A DNA stretch of 64,000 nt. It comes from DASWJZ01 sp963761005 (GTDB taxonomy: Bacteria > Pseudomonadota > Alphaproteobacteria > Rhizobiales > Afifellaceae). The stretch covers positions 1-64,000 of the forward strand of contig CAVXFK010000002.1 in the NCBI GenBank assembly GCA_963761005.1, written 5' to 3'. The notes beneath the pieces are model-generated. The model searched no databases. It was given only the letters and a program-made list of their open reading frames with translations, and had not been told where the DNA came from. The position numbers and the translations under genes are program-made. The stretch's first letter is position 1. Each line of letters opens with the position of its first letter. This document shows positions 17,401-27,103 of this stretch, piece after piece.

Positions 17401-18153
17401 TTATCCTCGGCCGATGTACGGCATCTTCGTCGCCATCAACGTGACGAACTGGACATTGGTATCGAGCGGGAGTCGCGCCATGTAGGAGATGGCGTCACCG
17501 ACATGGCGCGGGTCGAACATCGGCTCGGGCGTCACCGTGCCGTTCGCCTGTAGCGCGCCCTGGGCGGTGGCCGACGCCATCTCCGACGCGGCGTTGCCGA
17601 GATCGATCTGCCCGCAAGCGATGTCGAACGTGCGGCCGTCCAGCGAGATCGACCGGGTCAGGCCGGTGATGGCGTGCTTGCTTGCAGTGTAGGGCGCCGA
17701 GTTCGGACGCGGAACGTGCGCGGACACGGACCCGTTGTTGACGATGCGCCCGCCTCTTGGCGTCTGCGACTTCATCAGACGAAACGCGCCACGCGCAACC
17801 AGGAACGCGCCGGTCAGATTAATGGCGATCACCTGGTTCCATTGTTCCGAGGTGAGCTCGTCGAACGAGGCCTTCGGCGGACCGACGCCGGCGTTGTTGA
17901 ATACGAAATCAAGCCTGCCGGCTTGCGAACGCACCTCGGAGAAGAGGTTGTCGACCGAAGCGGGGTCGCTGACATCGGCCGTAACCGGAATAGCGCGGTC
18001 AGAATACTGTCCCGCCTCAGCCTTCGTCTGCGCTAGCGGCTCGGCGCGTCGCCCCACCAGAAAAACCCGGAAATCATCGCTCAATAAGGCGAGCGCTGCG
18101 GCCTTGCCGACGCCGGTGCCTCCCCCCGTGACGAGCGCCACCTTTTCTGACAT
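17401..18153 (-). CDS. Short-chain dehydrogenase/reductase (SDR)
   Basis: A 250-residue classical SDR with the cofactor motif TGGGTGVG, the NNAG motif (NNAGVGPP) and a Tyr-Lys active site (SAPYTASKHA) preceded by a Ser (NNGSVSAHV). The ATG at 18153 is chosen because the longer start at 18189 lies inside the operator and promoter. It is the first gene of the probable operon with the frcBCA-like importer (75 bp to the binding-protein gene). An NAD(P)-linked alcohol or sugar-acid oxidation is likely; substrate unknown. Confidence 0.85.
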   Translation of the reverse strand: MSEKVALVTGGGTGVGKAAALALLSDDFRVFLVGRRAEPLAQTKAEAGQYSDRAIPVTADVSDPASVDNLFSEVRSQAGRLDFVFNNAGVGPPKASFDELTSEQWNQVIAINLTGAFLVARGAFRLMKSQTPRGGRIVNNGSVSAHVPRPNSAPYTASKHAITGLTRSISLDGRTFDIACGQIDLGNAASEMASATAQGALQANGTVTPEPMFDPRHVGDAISYMARLPLDTNVQFVTLMATKMPYIGRG

Positions 18154-18184
18154 GGCGGTCTTGAGACCCTCTATGCAGCATAAT

Positions 18185-18220
18185 TGCATTCATTTTTGCA
18201 CACCGTTTGGAGCAGCGCAA
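18185..18220 (-). promoter_or_regulatory. Composite promoter/operator of the SDR-importer operon
   Basis: Minus strand: TTGCGC (18220-18215), 17 bp, AAAAAT (18197-18192) overlapping TGAATGCA (18192-18185). The layout matches the other members of the set, 32 bp before the chosen start. Confidence 0.55.
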
Positions 18221-18500
18221 GAGATGGAGGAGTACGCGGCGCACGGAAAATCATGCAAAGGGTGGGGGTGAGGCGATGCCAAGGCGGTCCAGGCAGTCGA
18301 AGCGAATGCGATCGGATACCAACGAGCGACGGCTCGGGCGCCGGGAATCGCGGACGCAACGTCTCATTGCGCAAGGGCTCGCACAGCCCATCACACCACG
18401 GAACGAAGGTGGCCGCTCTCGTCCCATCAGCGAACCGCGTGCATCTCCATTGATTCCACCGGAAAATTGGCGGCCTCCCATCATGACACGGAGGTTTCGC
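18221..18500. other. Divergent intergenic region, no gene seen
   Basis: This stretch lies between the two facing regulated promoters. All open frames here lack family resemblance and ribosome sites. The further 278 bp from 18539 to the AKR start at 18817 is an unusually long untranslated leader with no recognisable riboswitch. Confidence 0.5.
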
Positions 18501-18538
18501 TTGCGGGATCCCGGTCGCCATGCGATAAAGTGAATGCA
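18501..18538 (+). promoter_or_regulatory. Composite promoter/operator upstream of the aldo/keto reductase-SDR operon
   Basis: TTGCGG (18501-18506), 19 bp, TAAAGT (18526-18531) overlapping TGAATGCA (18531-18538). The spacing equals that of the aminotransferase and FAH-family promoters. Confidence 0.6.
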
Positions 18539-18816
18539 CTTTTGATCGATCGTCGAACCTTGATGCTCTTGGAGGCAAGTTCGTCGCCGCAGCAGTGAAG
18601 GTTGGTCGTAGCGGTCGGAGAGGGGACGGCGACTGGAGAATGCTCTCTGTCGGGGGGCGGCCGGGGAGAAGAGGCTTGGCTTTGCCCAATCCAGTTGATG
18701 GCGTGAGGCCCCCTCCCAAAAGCCCGAGGGGTCGCCGAATTCGGAAGGATCGAGGCGCGGCCCGACAATTCATCGAAGAGGTTTGTTAGAGCTCATCTGA
18801 GGGGTTGTTTAGAGCC

Positions 18817-19900
18817 ATGAGCACATCCGCGACTTCGACTAAGACGCCTTTTGCCAAGCGCCAGCTCGGCGCGCGCACAGGTGTGATGGTGACCGAACTT
18901 GGGTTGGGTACCTGCGCCGCTGGGCGAGACCTTCGACGTCATCGAGGAGGATGAGGCCCGGGCGTTGCTCGCCACGGCCTGGGATGGCGGTGTGCGCTAT
19001 TACGATACGTCGCCCTGGTACGGCAAAGGCCAGGCGGAACACCGGGTCGGCCGCGCGCTCTACCGGAGGCCGCGCGATGAATTCGTAATTTCGAGCAAGA
19101 TCGGCCGCACGCTGCACCGTCCGTTCAAGCCGGGTCCGTTTCAGCGCAACTCCGACTGGCTCGGTGGTCTCGAATTCGCTCACGACATGGACTACAGCTA
19201 TGACGGCGTGATGCGGTCGTTCGAGGACAGCCTGCAGCGCCTCGGCATCAACCGCATCGATGTGCTTCTCATTCACGATCTCGACACTTGGCACTTCAAG
19301 TCCGAGGCCAAGGTCGCGCCGTACTGGAACCAGCTCTGCACGAGCGGCTGGCGGGCGCTTGAGGAACTGCGCGACCAGGGCGTGATCAAAGGCATCGGCG
19401 CCGGCTTCAACACGATGGGCACGATCCCGAAATACCTCGACTTCTTCGATATGGATTTCTTCCTGATCGCGATGCGCTACACGCTGCTCGAGCAGGAGGT
19501 TCTGGAGAGCGAGTTCCCGGCCTGCGCGGAGCGCGGCGTCGGCATCGTAATCGGGGGCACCTACAATTCGGGCATTCTGGCGACCGGCGCGGTGCCCAAT
19601 GCTCGCTACAACTACTCTCCGGCCACGCCCGAAATCATGAAGAAGGTCGCCAAGATGGAGGCCGTCTGCAAGCGGCACAACGTGCCGCTGGCCGCTGCGG
19701 CGCTGCAGTTTCCGCTTGGCCACCCGATCGTCGCTGCGGTGATCCCCGGCGCGATCGCGAGCAAGGAGGTCGCGCAGAACCTCGCCTCGTTCCAGCATCC
19801 GATCCCGGATGATCTTTGGGCCGAATTGAAGCACGAGAAGCTGCTGCGCAACGATGCGCCGGTTCCGGGCGGGAAGAAGAAGATCGCTGCATGGAGTTGA
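18817..19900 (+). pseudogene. Aldo/keto reductase, D-threo-aldose/L-fucose dehydrogenase-like, one frameshift
   Basis: The ATG at 18817 starts MSTSATSTKTPFAKRQLGA. The frame breaks at ACCTGCGCC; deleting T18913 gives ELGLGTAPLGETFDVI and a continuous protein of about 360 residues. Catalytic features are the Asp/Tyr in YYDTSPWYGKGQAEHRVG, the Lys in VISSKIGRTL and the His in DVLLIHDLDTWH. The family (Pld, FDH) oxidises L-fucose, pyridoxal or related aldoses with NAD. The tautomerase and an SDR follow in the same direction. The leader from the promoter is about 280 bases. Confidence 0.82.
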
Positions 19901-19945
19901 AGTCGAGACCTTCAAGAGTGCTGCCGACATTGGGAGGAGGAAGAC

Positions 19946-20149
19946 GTGCCTGAGGTCTATATCTATGCGATAGAAGGTCGGACGCTGGATCAGAAGCGGA
20001 AGCTGGTGAAAGAGGTGACGGAAGCCGTCGCCCGCAACCTCGACGTGGCGGAGGATGCCGTCCTTATCCAGCTTCTTAAATCGTCGCGCGAGGCAAAGGC
20101 AAAAGGTGGCGTGCTTTTCAGCGATCGCGTCGCGCCTGCGAAGAAATGA
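19946..20149 (+). CDS. 4-Oxalocrotonate tautomerase-family protein
   Basis: A 67-residue protein beginning Met-Pro, so Pro1, the family's catalytic base, is exposed after Met removal. The size and beta-alpha-beta pattern (VYIYAIEGRTLDQKRKLVKEV...DAVLIQLLKSS) match the tautomerase fold. The start is GTG with GGAGGAGGAAG 4-6 bases upstream, an unusually strong ribosome site. It would isomerise enol/keto forms of unsaturated 2-keto acids, fitting a sugar-acid or aromatic-acid breakdown route. Confidence 0.8.
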   Translation: MPEVYIYAIEGRTLDQKRKLVKEVTEAVARNLDVAEDAVLIQLLKSSREAKAKGGVLFSDRVAPAKK

Positions 20150-20279
20150 TCGTCGGCAAGACCGGCGCTGATGAGAGCCGGCAGCGAGGTTGGCTCTCGT
20201 CGCCGGACTAGCAGGTCGCTGAGGTTGCTTGGCGGCCACGCTGCTGCTGGGCCGCCGACCGGAGGAAGGCAGGGCGAGA

Positions 20280-21048
20280 GTGACGCAATCAAACCTGAAC
20301 GGCAAAGTCGCGTGGGTGACCGGGGCCGGCAGCGGCATTGGCGAGGCCGCCGCGATCGCTCTTGCCGGAGCGGGGGCTACTGTTGTGCTGACCGGCCGAA
20401 GAAAAGAGCCGCTCGAAATCCGTCGCCGCGCGTATTCGGCAGGCCGGAGGCACGGCCCATGTCAGACCCGGCGACATGACCAGCGCCGAAGCAGCGCAGA
20501 GCACCGCCGATTTCATCGACAAGGAACTCAAGCGCCTCGACATCCTGGTCAACAACGCGGGAACGAACGTACCGGACCGCAGCTTCCAGAAGCTGACCTT
20601 CGCCGGCGCAGATGAGGTGATCCACGGTAACCTCTCTTGCGCGTTCTACTGCGTGATAGCGGTGCTGCCGATCATGCGGCGGCAGAAGGACGGGGTGATC
20701 ATCAACACGGCGTCTAACGCGGGCAGGTTCGTGAGTGTGCAGCCCGGGTCGCCCTATGTGGCAGCAAAGCACGGTGTCGTGACGCTGAGCTACAGCATCA
20801 ACATGGAGGAATGCGTGAACGGCATCCGTGCGACCGCGCTTTGCCCCGGCGAGGTCGCCACGCCGATCATCGAGAAGCGCCCGGTCCCGGTCAGCGCGGA
20901 GGACAAGGCGCTGATGGTTCAGTCCGAAGACGTCGGAAATCTGATCCTCTATATCGCCGGCCTGCCGCCGCACGTTTGCATCAACGAGGTCATGATCACG
21001 CCGACGCGCAATCGAGCATACGTTTCCGCGCTGAAGAGTGGGTTCTAG
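20280..21048 (+). pseudogene. Short-chain dehydrogenase/reductase, one frameshift
   Basis: The GTG at 20280 opens MTQSNLNGKVAWVTGAGSGIG. The frame breaks at the AAA run 20416-20418; removing one A joins KEPLE to SVAARIRQAGG and then LDILVNNAGTN, NTASNAGRFVS and the active site SPYVAAKHG, ending at 21048 (about 255 residues). All SDR motifs are present once the shift is repaired. Same direction as the AKR and tautomerase, probably one operon. Substrate unknown; a keto-deoxy sugar acid dehydrogenase role would fit. Confidence 0.8.
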
Positions 21049-21058
21049 TCCGGGGCCG

Positions 21059-21385
21059 TCAATCCTTTTCCAGGCGCCGGCTTACGACGTGATAGACACG
21101 CCCCTTGACGATCGGCAACAGCTCCATCGTGACGGCCCTGGCCGCGGGGCGGAGCGATGATTTCATCGCCTCGTCGAAAGCTTCCTGCGACGGGTAATCG
21201 ATCTCCTGGATCAACACGATAGGCGGTGCACCGTCGTCGTGATCTTGGGGATGGTACACGCGCACCGAGTCGCCGTGCGGCATCTTCCGCCATATCGGAA
21301 GGAGCCGCTCAACCACGCCCTTCACGAAAGCCTCCATTCCTCCCGGAGCGGCTTCCCCTTCGAAGATTGCGGTTCGCGTTATCAA
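21059..21385 (-). CDS. Small EthD/Dabb-like (ferredoxin-fold) protein, function unknown
   Basis: A 108-residue protein with alternating beta strands and amphipathic helices (ITRTAIFEGEAAPGGMEAFVKG, VRVYHPQD, IVLIQEIDYPSQEAFDEAM, VKGRVYHVVSRRLE), resembling dimeric alpha-beta-barrel proteins. I chose the TTG at 21385, with GGAGAG 5 bases upstream; the longer start at 21409 would place that ribosome site inside the gene. It ends 10 bp from the convergent SDR. Such proteins often sit in catabolic operons as isomerases or monooxygenase partners. Confidence 0.55.
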   Translation of the reverse strand: MITRTAIFEGEAAPGGMEAFVKGVVERLLPIWRKMPHGDSVRVYHPQDHDDGAPPIVLIQEIDYPSQEAFDEAMKSSLRPAARAVTMELLPIVKGRVYHVVSRRLEKD

Positions 21386-21551
21386 TGTTCTCTCCTTGGT
21401 AAGGTCCAAATTGATTGGCCGTCGGCACGGTCAAGAAATGCAGCCGGTCGCCAATTCGACGCTTCTTCACGGTGCTTTCCGGCGCGGGGCAGACAAGCGC
21501 GGCCGTTCACCGGAATTATGACCGCGAGACATTCGAGCTCGAGGCGCGCTG

Positions 21552-22629
21552 TCATCGTGTCGACCAATAGCCACGCAAATAAGCCACAGCGCTGACCCCG
21601 ATCAGAATCAGCCCCCAGATCGACAGAGTCAGGGTACTGGCTCAGACCGAGCTGGTTGAAGGCAGACGCAACAACCTGGAGAATGAGAATCGATAGCACC
21701 AGTCCGCTCACCTTGCCAAACCCCCCGAACGGGTCGGTACCGCCGAGGATCGAGGCAAGCACGGTCACCAGAAGGTAGCTCTCGCCATAGGCGGCATTGG
21801 CCGAATTGAAGCGCGAAAGCATGACGAGGCCGGCGATCGCAGCAAGCACACTCGACATCACGTATATGCCGAGGATCACGCGACGGGTGTTGACGCCGGA
21901 AAACTGCGTCGCCCGCTCGTTCGACCCCATCAGATAGATCGACGCGCCGAACGGCGTCTTGCCCAGCACGACGGCGACGACCACGGCGCAGATGGCGAAG
22001 AAGATCAGGCCGAAGGGAATCCCGAACGCTGTACCCTCGCCGATGAAGAGGATCGGCGGCGGGAACCCTGAGATGACGATGCCGCGGGTAAGGCCGATGG
22101 CGAGCCCCTTCACCATGATCATGGTGCCGAGCGTGGTCAGGATCGGCGAGACGCCGATATAGGCGATGATGAACCCGTTGAGCAGCCCGATCAGGATCGA
22201 AACGGCGATGCCGGCCGCGATGGCAATCGCCATCCATCCCCCCCACATGAAGCCGCTCGCGGTCGGCAGCTGAGTGGTGAGCACGTAGGCCATCGTGAGG
22301 GCGCTCATGTTCGCCGTCGAGATGATCGAGAGATTGACGCCCCCGTGAAGGAGCGAAATCATCATCGCAAGCGCCAGGATTCCGAGTTCCGGCAGTTGCA
22401 CCGCCATGGAGAACAGATTGCTGCCGCTGATGAACTTCTCGCCGATGATGAGCAGAAAGAGAACGATCAGCGCTGCGAGCAGGATGACCAGCCGTCCCTC
22501 GGTAGCATAATTGGCCAGAAACCGCTTCCGGGCCGCGGACGCCGCGGAGACTGCAACGGAGGTGACGCCGGCGCTCTGCGCATCCTTGGTTTGCGGCGTT
22601 GCGATCGTATCGGTCATCCGCTGGCTCAT
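21552..22629 (-). pseudogene. Sugar ABC importer permease 2, one frameshift near the 3' end
   Basis: The ATG at 22629 overlaps the stop of permease 1. The protein is a CUT2 permease with about ten hydrophobic segments, including LALAMMISLLHGGVNLSI and VTVLASILGGTDPFGGFG. After FNQLGLSQY the frame changes at the run of three G at 21632-21634 (plus-strand numbering). Dropping one base gives LTLSIWGLILIGVSAVAY and a natural stop at 21552. Loss of the last helix would probably inactivate it, but the shift may be a consensus error. Confidence 0.82.
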
Positions 22630-23630
22630 GTCGTCGCAATAATCCTCCGCCGGACGAGCGCGCGGCGCGTTTGAATCGCCGTCGACGACATGGAAACGAG
22701 TATTACGAAACCCGAGATGAACTGGAACCAGTAGGAGGACACGCCGAGGAGGACGAGCCCGTTCTGCATGATCGCCAGCAGTGTCACGCCGAGAAATGCG
22801 CCGAGCACGGTGCCCACTCCTCCGTTGAGGCTGGCGCCGCCGAGGACCACCGCCGCCAGCACGTCGAGCTCCCGGCCGACGAGCGAGTTGGGCATGACCG
22901 TCTGGGCGAGTTGGGCTTGCGCGACGGAGGCCGCCCCGGCGCAGAGTCCGAGATAGCCGTAGGCGATGAGATGCAACAGATACATGTTGAATCCGACACG
23001 CTGCGCCGCGTCCGGATTGCCCCCCATCGAGTAGATCTGCCGGCCGATATTCGTGCGGCTCAGCATCAGCCACGTCGCGGCAAACACCACGACCACAGTG
23101 AGGATCTGCAGATTGATCGAGTAGGTGTAGCCGCTGTCGCCGGTGAACGCGAACCAATTGATCCCGTCAAGGAACCACTGCGGAAATACGTAAATCCACG
23201 AACCGCCGCTGAAGAAGATCAGGAAGCCGAAATAGACGTTGAGAAGCGCAATTGTCGCGATGATGCTTTTGATCTTGAGCTTGTAGACGACGGTGGCATT
23301 GATGAGGCCGAGGAAGCAGCCGACGCCGCAGGCGATAACGAAGACTCCAAGCCAGCCGATGGCGGGATATCTGTTGGTGATGATCAGCGCTACATACTGC
23401 GCAACCGAGGCGGTGGCCGTGTAGGAAATATCGATCCCGCCCGCGATCAAGACCACAAGCAGACCGGCACAGAGAATGCCGACATAAGCGTTGCCTGTGA
23501 CCAGATCCTCGAGATTCTGCAGAGTCAGGAACGTGCCGGTGGTTGTCGAGAAGAGGATGCAGAGCAGAACGATTCCGGACAGCAGCCAGAACTCGTGAGT
23601 GCGGCGGAATCGGGCGAAGGCGTCAAGCAT
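22626..23630 (-). CDS. Sugar ABC importer permease 1
   Basis: A 334-residue CUT2-family permease with about nine hydrophobic segments and the conserved loops LLVVLIAGGIDISYTATAS and VLAAVVLGGASLNGGVG. Two different permeases plus a two-domain ATPase is the layout of the rhamnose (RhaSTPQ), AI-2 (Lsr) and YtfQRT-YjfF systems. The start overlaps the ATPase end by 8 bases and the stop overlaps the permease 2 start (ATGA). Confidence 0.9.
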   Translation of the reverse strand: MLDAFARFRRTHEFWLLSGIVLLCILFSTTTGTFLTLQNLEDLVTGNAYVGILCAGLLVVLIAGGIDISYTATASVAQYVALIITNRYPAIGWLGVFVIACGVGCFLGLINATVVYKLKIKSIIATIALLNVYFGFLIFFSGGSWIYVFPQWFLDGINWFAFTGDSGYTYSINLQILTVVVVFAATWLMLSRTNIGRQIYSMGGNPDAAQRVGFNMYLLHLIAYGYLGLCAGAASVAQAQLAQTVMPNSLVGRELDVLAAVVLGGASLNGGVGTVLGAFLGVTLLAIMQNGLVLLGVSSYWFQFISGFVILVSMSSTAIQTRRALVRRRIIATT

Positions 23631-25110
23631 TGACCGCCTCCATCAGCTCGTGCTCGGAGCTGAGGTGCGCGGCGTATTCGCCTGTCAGGCGACCGTTGCG
23701 CATGATCAGAATCCGATGGCTGTGGTAGAGGACTTCGGGGATTTCGTCTGAGATCATCACGACGGCGACGCCGCTCGCAGCGAGATTTTTGACGATCTCG
23801 TAAATTCCGTCCTTGGCGTTGATATCGACCCCGACGGTCGGGCTGTCGAGAATGAGGATCCGCGGATTGCGCGCCAGCCACTTCGCCACCACCACGCGCT
23901 GCTGATTGCCGCCCGAAAGCGTCTTGGCGGCATTTTCGGGATTGGAGACCTTTATCGCCAGGTTGTGAATCCAACGATCGACGGTCGATCGCTTCTTCTT
24001 GTTATCGAGCAATCCGAGCGGACCGAGAAGCGACTTCAGGACTGTAACGACAATGTTAGAGGAGATGGGCTGCTCGAGAACCAGGCCCAAGGTCAGCCGA
24101 TCCTCGGGCACATAGCCAATACCTGCGGCGATCGCCGCCTGGTTGGAGTTCAACTGCACCGGTTTGCCGTCGACGGATATCTCGCCGGAATCGGCGGGTG
24201 CCATGCCGAACAGCGACAGCGCGAGTTCCGTGCGGCCTGAACCGAGAAGTCCGGTGATGCCGAGGATTTCGCCGTGTCGAACCTCAAACGAGATGTCCTC
24301 GTATTCGCCTGCACGGCGGAGCTTGGACACCGACAGGCAGGGCAGCCGATCGCTCAGGTCCGTCTGTGTGAGGGCGTAGCGAAACTCCTTGCCCGTCATC
24401 AGCAGGGCGAGTTTGCGGTCGTCCATCTCGTCGGAGGGAAACGTTCCGAGGTTCTCGCCGTCGCGCAGGACGGTGACCCGGCTCGCGACCTCAAGGACCT
24501 CGTCGAGACGATGGCTGACGAAGAGGGTACTGATGCCCTTCGCCTGCATGTCGCCGACGAGGCGCAGAAGCACGTCGACCTCGTGACGGGTGAGCGAGGA
24601 GGTCGGCTCGTCCATGATCACCAGCTTGGCGTCGGCGGCAAGCGCACGACAGATCGCGACGAGCTGCCGGTTCGAGATGGAGAGCTCGGCTACCTTAGCG
24701 TCCAGATCGAGCGACACGCCGATCTTCGCCATCGCTTCGCGCGCGACATTCCTCAGCTCGCGCGATCTCACGACCCGCGGGGCGCCTGCATTCTGAGCGA
24801 TGGCGATGTTTTCGGCGACCGTGAGGTTGGGGAACAGCGACAGGTCCTGATAGATGACCTGGATGCCGCAGGCGGTGCTCTGGGCCGGATCGAGATTGTG
24901 GTACTCGCGCCCGTCAATGACGATCCGACCGCCGGGCTTCGGCTCCACGATCCCGGAAATGATCTTGATGAGGGTTGACTTCCCCGAGCCGTTCTCGCCT
25001 ACGAGGCAGTGAACTTCACCCGCCTCGATGGTGAAGTTCACGTTCTGCAACGCCCTAACGCCGCCGAACGTCTTAGAGATGTCGCTTAGCTGCAAGAACG
25101 CCATCTTCAC
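23623..25110 (-). CDS. Sugar ABC importer ATPase, two-domain (RbsA-type)
   Basis: A 495-residue protein with two nucleotide-binding domains. The first has Walker A GENGSGKST, a degenerate signature (ELSISNRQLVAICRAL) and Walker B LVIMDEPTSSLT. The second has a degenerate Walker A (GLLGSGRTELAL) but an intact signature LSGGNQQRVVVAKW and ILILDSPTVGVD. That asymmetry is normal for RbsA relatives. A GTG at 25110 and an ATG six bases later are both possible starts. Operon with the permeases and the binding protein 115 bp upstream. Confidence 0.9.
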   Translation of the reverse strand: MKMAFLQLSDISKTFGGVRALQNVNFTIEAGEVHCLVGENGSGKSTLIKIISGIVEPKPGGRIVIDGREYHNLDPAQSTACGIQVIYQDLSLFPNLTVAENIAIAQNAGAPRVVRSRELRNVAREAMAKIGVSLDLDAKVAELSISNRQLVAICRALAADAKLVIMDEPTSSLTRHEVDVLLRLVGDMQAKGISTLFVSHRLDEVLEVASRVTVLRDGENLGTFPSDEMDDRKLALLMTGKEFRYALTQTDLSDRLPCLSVSKLRRAGEYEDISFEVRHGEILGITGLLGSGRTELALSLFGMAPADSGEISVDGKPVQLNSNQAAIAAGIGYVPEDRLTLGLVLEQPISSNIVVTVLKSLLGPLGLLDNKKKRSTVDRWIHNLAIKVSNPENAAKTLSGGNQQRVVVAKWLARNPRILILDSPTVGVDINAKDGIYEIVKNLAASGVAVVMISDEIPEVLYHSHRILIMRNGRLTGEYAAHLSSEHELMEAVNA

Positions 25111-25224
25111 CGCTCGCCGGCAGCAAGGCTATGCGCCCGTCTGGCCGATTCAGCCATCTACTAGCATGAACGGGCATCCGGTCGGATCATGACCGGATAC
25201 CCGTCCGAATGGCAGGCGCGGACT

Positions 25225-26241
25225 TCAGAGTCCTTGTGACACGAGATTGTCGACGTTGTCCTTGGTGACCTCGAGCGGCTTGTTGAGCTGAACAATGCCA
25301 CCCGTATCATTCATGCTGATATCGGCCTTGCCGACGCCGGGGATATCCATGCCGGCTGCCATCTGCTGGCCGTCGAGGATCACTTTCGCAACGGCCACCA
25401 TGGCGTAACCGGAATCGACCGGATTCCACAGGAAACACTCCTTCACCCAGTCGGCATTGATGAGCGTCTGAGTCTGACCCGGAGTACACGTCCCGACGAC
25501 TGTGACGTTGTGGTTCTTGAGCTGCCGCAAGGCGTTGCCGGCACCGATCGGACCAGGCGACCCGTAGATCAGAAACCCCTTTACGCCAGGGTGGGCCTTC
25601 ATGACATCGAGCACCGTCTTCTGCGTTTCGTCGGTGCTTTCACCCATGCCGAACCGGTCCGTCGCCTGCTTCATGCCCGGATAGTTCTTCTCCTGATAGG
25701 CGACCGCGGCGTCGGCCCAGATCTTGTGCAGCGGGGTGGTGAGGCCGCCGACGATGACAACGTACTCCCCGCTCTCTCCCATGCCGGCTGCCATGCGCTT
25801 CATCATGGTCTCGCCGTACTCGATGGGGTCGACCATGCCGACGTCCCAGTCGCGGTTCGGCTGGTTCGAGCCTTCAAGCGTCAGGACGACAATGCCGGCG
25901 TCGTGAGCGCGCTTCAGGAGCGGCGCGAGCACGTTGGAGTCGAGCGGAACCACGCCGAGCACGTCCACCTTCTGGGCGATCACGTCTTCGACGAGCTTCG
26001 CCTGCAACGCCGGATCGGCAGTCGTCGGGCCAATCAGGGTAGCGTCAATGCCGTAGTCCTTGCCGCCCTTCTCGACCCCGTCCTTCATCAGATTGACCCA
26101 GGGGATACCGGCGATCTTGTGGATGACCACCATCTTCTTCTGGTCAGCGGCAAACGCAAAACCGGGGAGATTAGCTGCCCCAGCAACGACAACGCCGCCG
26201 ACGACCCTCAATGCGTCACGTCTATTGATCGAGTTCTTCAT
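25225..26241 (-). CDS. Periplasmic sugar/AI-2-type binding protein
   Basis: A 338-residue type-I periplasmic-binding protein. The N-terminus MKNSINRRDALRVVGGVV combines an RR motif with a hydrophobic core, so export may be Tat-dependent, cleaved near AFA-ADQ. The ligand domain has MVVIHKIAGIPWVNLMKDG, DVLGVVPLDSNVLAPLL, LTLEGSNQPNRDWDVG and FLIYGSPGPIGAGNALR. The order of the system resembles RhaS/LsrB-type importers; the sugar cannot be named. First gene of the four-gene transport operon. Confidence 0.87.
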   Translation of the reverse strand: MKNSINRRDALRVVGGVVVAGAANLPGFAFAADQKKMVVIHKIAGIPWVNLMKDGVEKGGKDYGIDATLIGPTTADPALQAKLVEDVIAQKVDVLGVVPLDSNVLAPLLKRAHDAGIVVLTLEGSNQPNRDWDVGMVDPIEYGETMMKRMAAGMGESGEYVVIVGGLTTPLHKIWADAAVAYQEKNYPGMKQATDRFGMGESTDETQKTVLDVMKAHPGVKGFLIYGSPGPIGAGNALRQLKNHNVTVVGTCTPGQTQTLINADWVKECFLWNPVDSGYAMVAVAKVILDGQQMAAGMDIPGVGKADISMNDTGGIVQLNKPLEVTKDNVDNLVSQGL

Positions 26242-26393
26242 GCTTCCCTCCCTTTATTATTCCAGGCAATTCTAGTTGCCCTTACGCACCAACCCGTCGC
26301 GCTGAGATGCGCTCAATTTCTCCCTCCGGATCAGCATCGAGCCCTCGGCGGCTGCGGCCACTTCGCAGGGTCCACGTGCTACCAAATCGAATA

Positions 26394-26430
26394 TGTATGC
26401 AAATTTGCGACGCTCTTACCCGAGAGTCAA
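26394..26430 (-). promoter_or_regulatory. Composite promoter/operator of the rhamnose/AI-2-type importer
   Basis: Minus strand: TTGACT (26430-26425), 18 bp, AAATTT (26406-26401) overlapping the palindromic core TGCATACA (26401-26394). It differs from the other sites in both boxes but keeps the spacing and the TGNATNCA core. It lies 153 bp before the gene. Confidence 0.5.
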
Positions 26431-26794
26431 CAAGGAAAAGCTCACTCCGCAAACTGGATCGCATGCACTTTGGGGTACCGCGCGGCCTAGCAGGCGGGCA
26501 GAGGAGCTACACGGCCGGCCCCGGAAAACCGGAATCGCGCGTCAGGCGCCTCTGTTTGCCCCGCTATCCCGGACGCCCGTCATTGAAAGGATCCAGGTGA
26601 TCAATGCTGTCCTGGCTTTCACCGCTTCGTCAGGACGCTCGAAAGCAAGATCGCAAAGTCTGTTGAAAGAGAATGCTTTTCATCCTGAGCACGAGTGCGG
26701 CCATCCTCGCTCCCATCTGGGTCGTGGCCGCAGGTGCCACCATGCGTAGGCGCAGCCCGCGAAGCCGGCGCGGGCAGTGCCGATCAAGTTCCGC
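26431..26794. other. Divergent intergenic region, no gene seen
   Basis: Between the importer promoter and the FAH-family promoter I find no plausible coding frame, RNA or repeat. A further 270 bases of untranslated leader (26833-27103) precede the FAH gene, again without a recognisable structure. Confidence 0.5.
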
Positions 26795-26832
26795 TTGCGA
26801 GACACTCCTCGGCGTGGCATAAAATGAATGCA
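26795..26832 (+). promoter_or_regulatory. Composite promoter/operator of the FAH-family operon
   Basis: TTGCGA (26795-26800), 19 bp, TAAAAT (26820-26825) overlapping TGAATGCA (26825-26832). The -10/operator core (ATAAAATGAATGCAAT) is identical to that of the aminotransferase promoter. Confidence 0.6.
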
Positions 26833-27103
26833 ATCTTGGCAGCACGAAAGTCGCAAATCGCAAGGGCCGGTCGATGGCCCGGATTTGGCTCTTGGATTGG
26901 CGGAGCAGGTTCGGGACGTTGAACGAAGACGAGTGCAATGGGGAGGAGTAATTGAAATCAACTCAAATCTGCGGCGCTAAGCGCTGAACGGTATTCGTTC
27001 GGCGACCGCGAGAACTAGGATCGCTGCGGCGATTTCTAGTAACCCCTGACAGTGAACACCTAATCAGGCGGCTCTGTTCGCCTTGTACAGCAGGAAATTC
27101 GGT

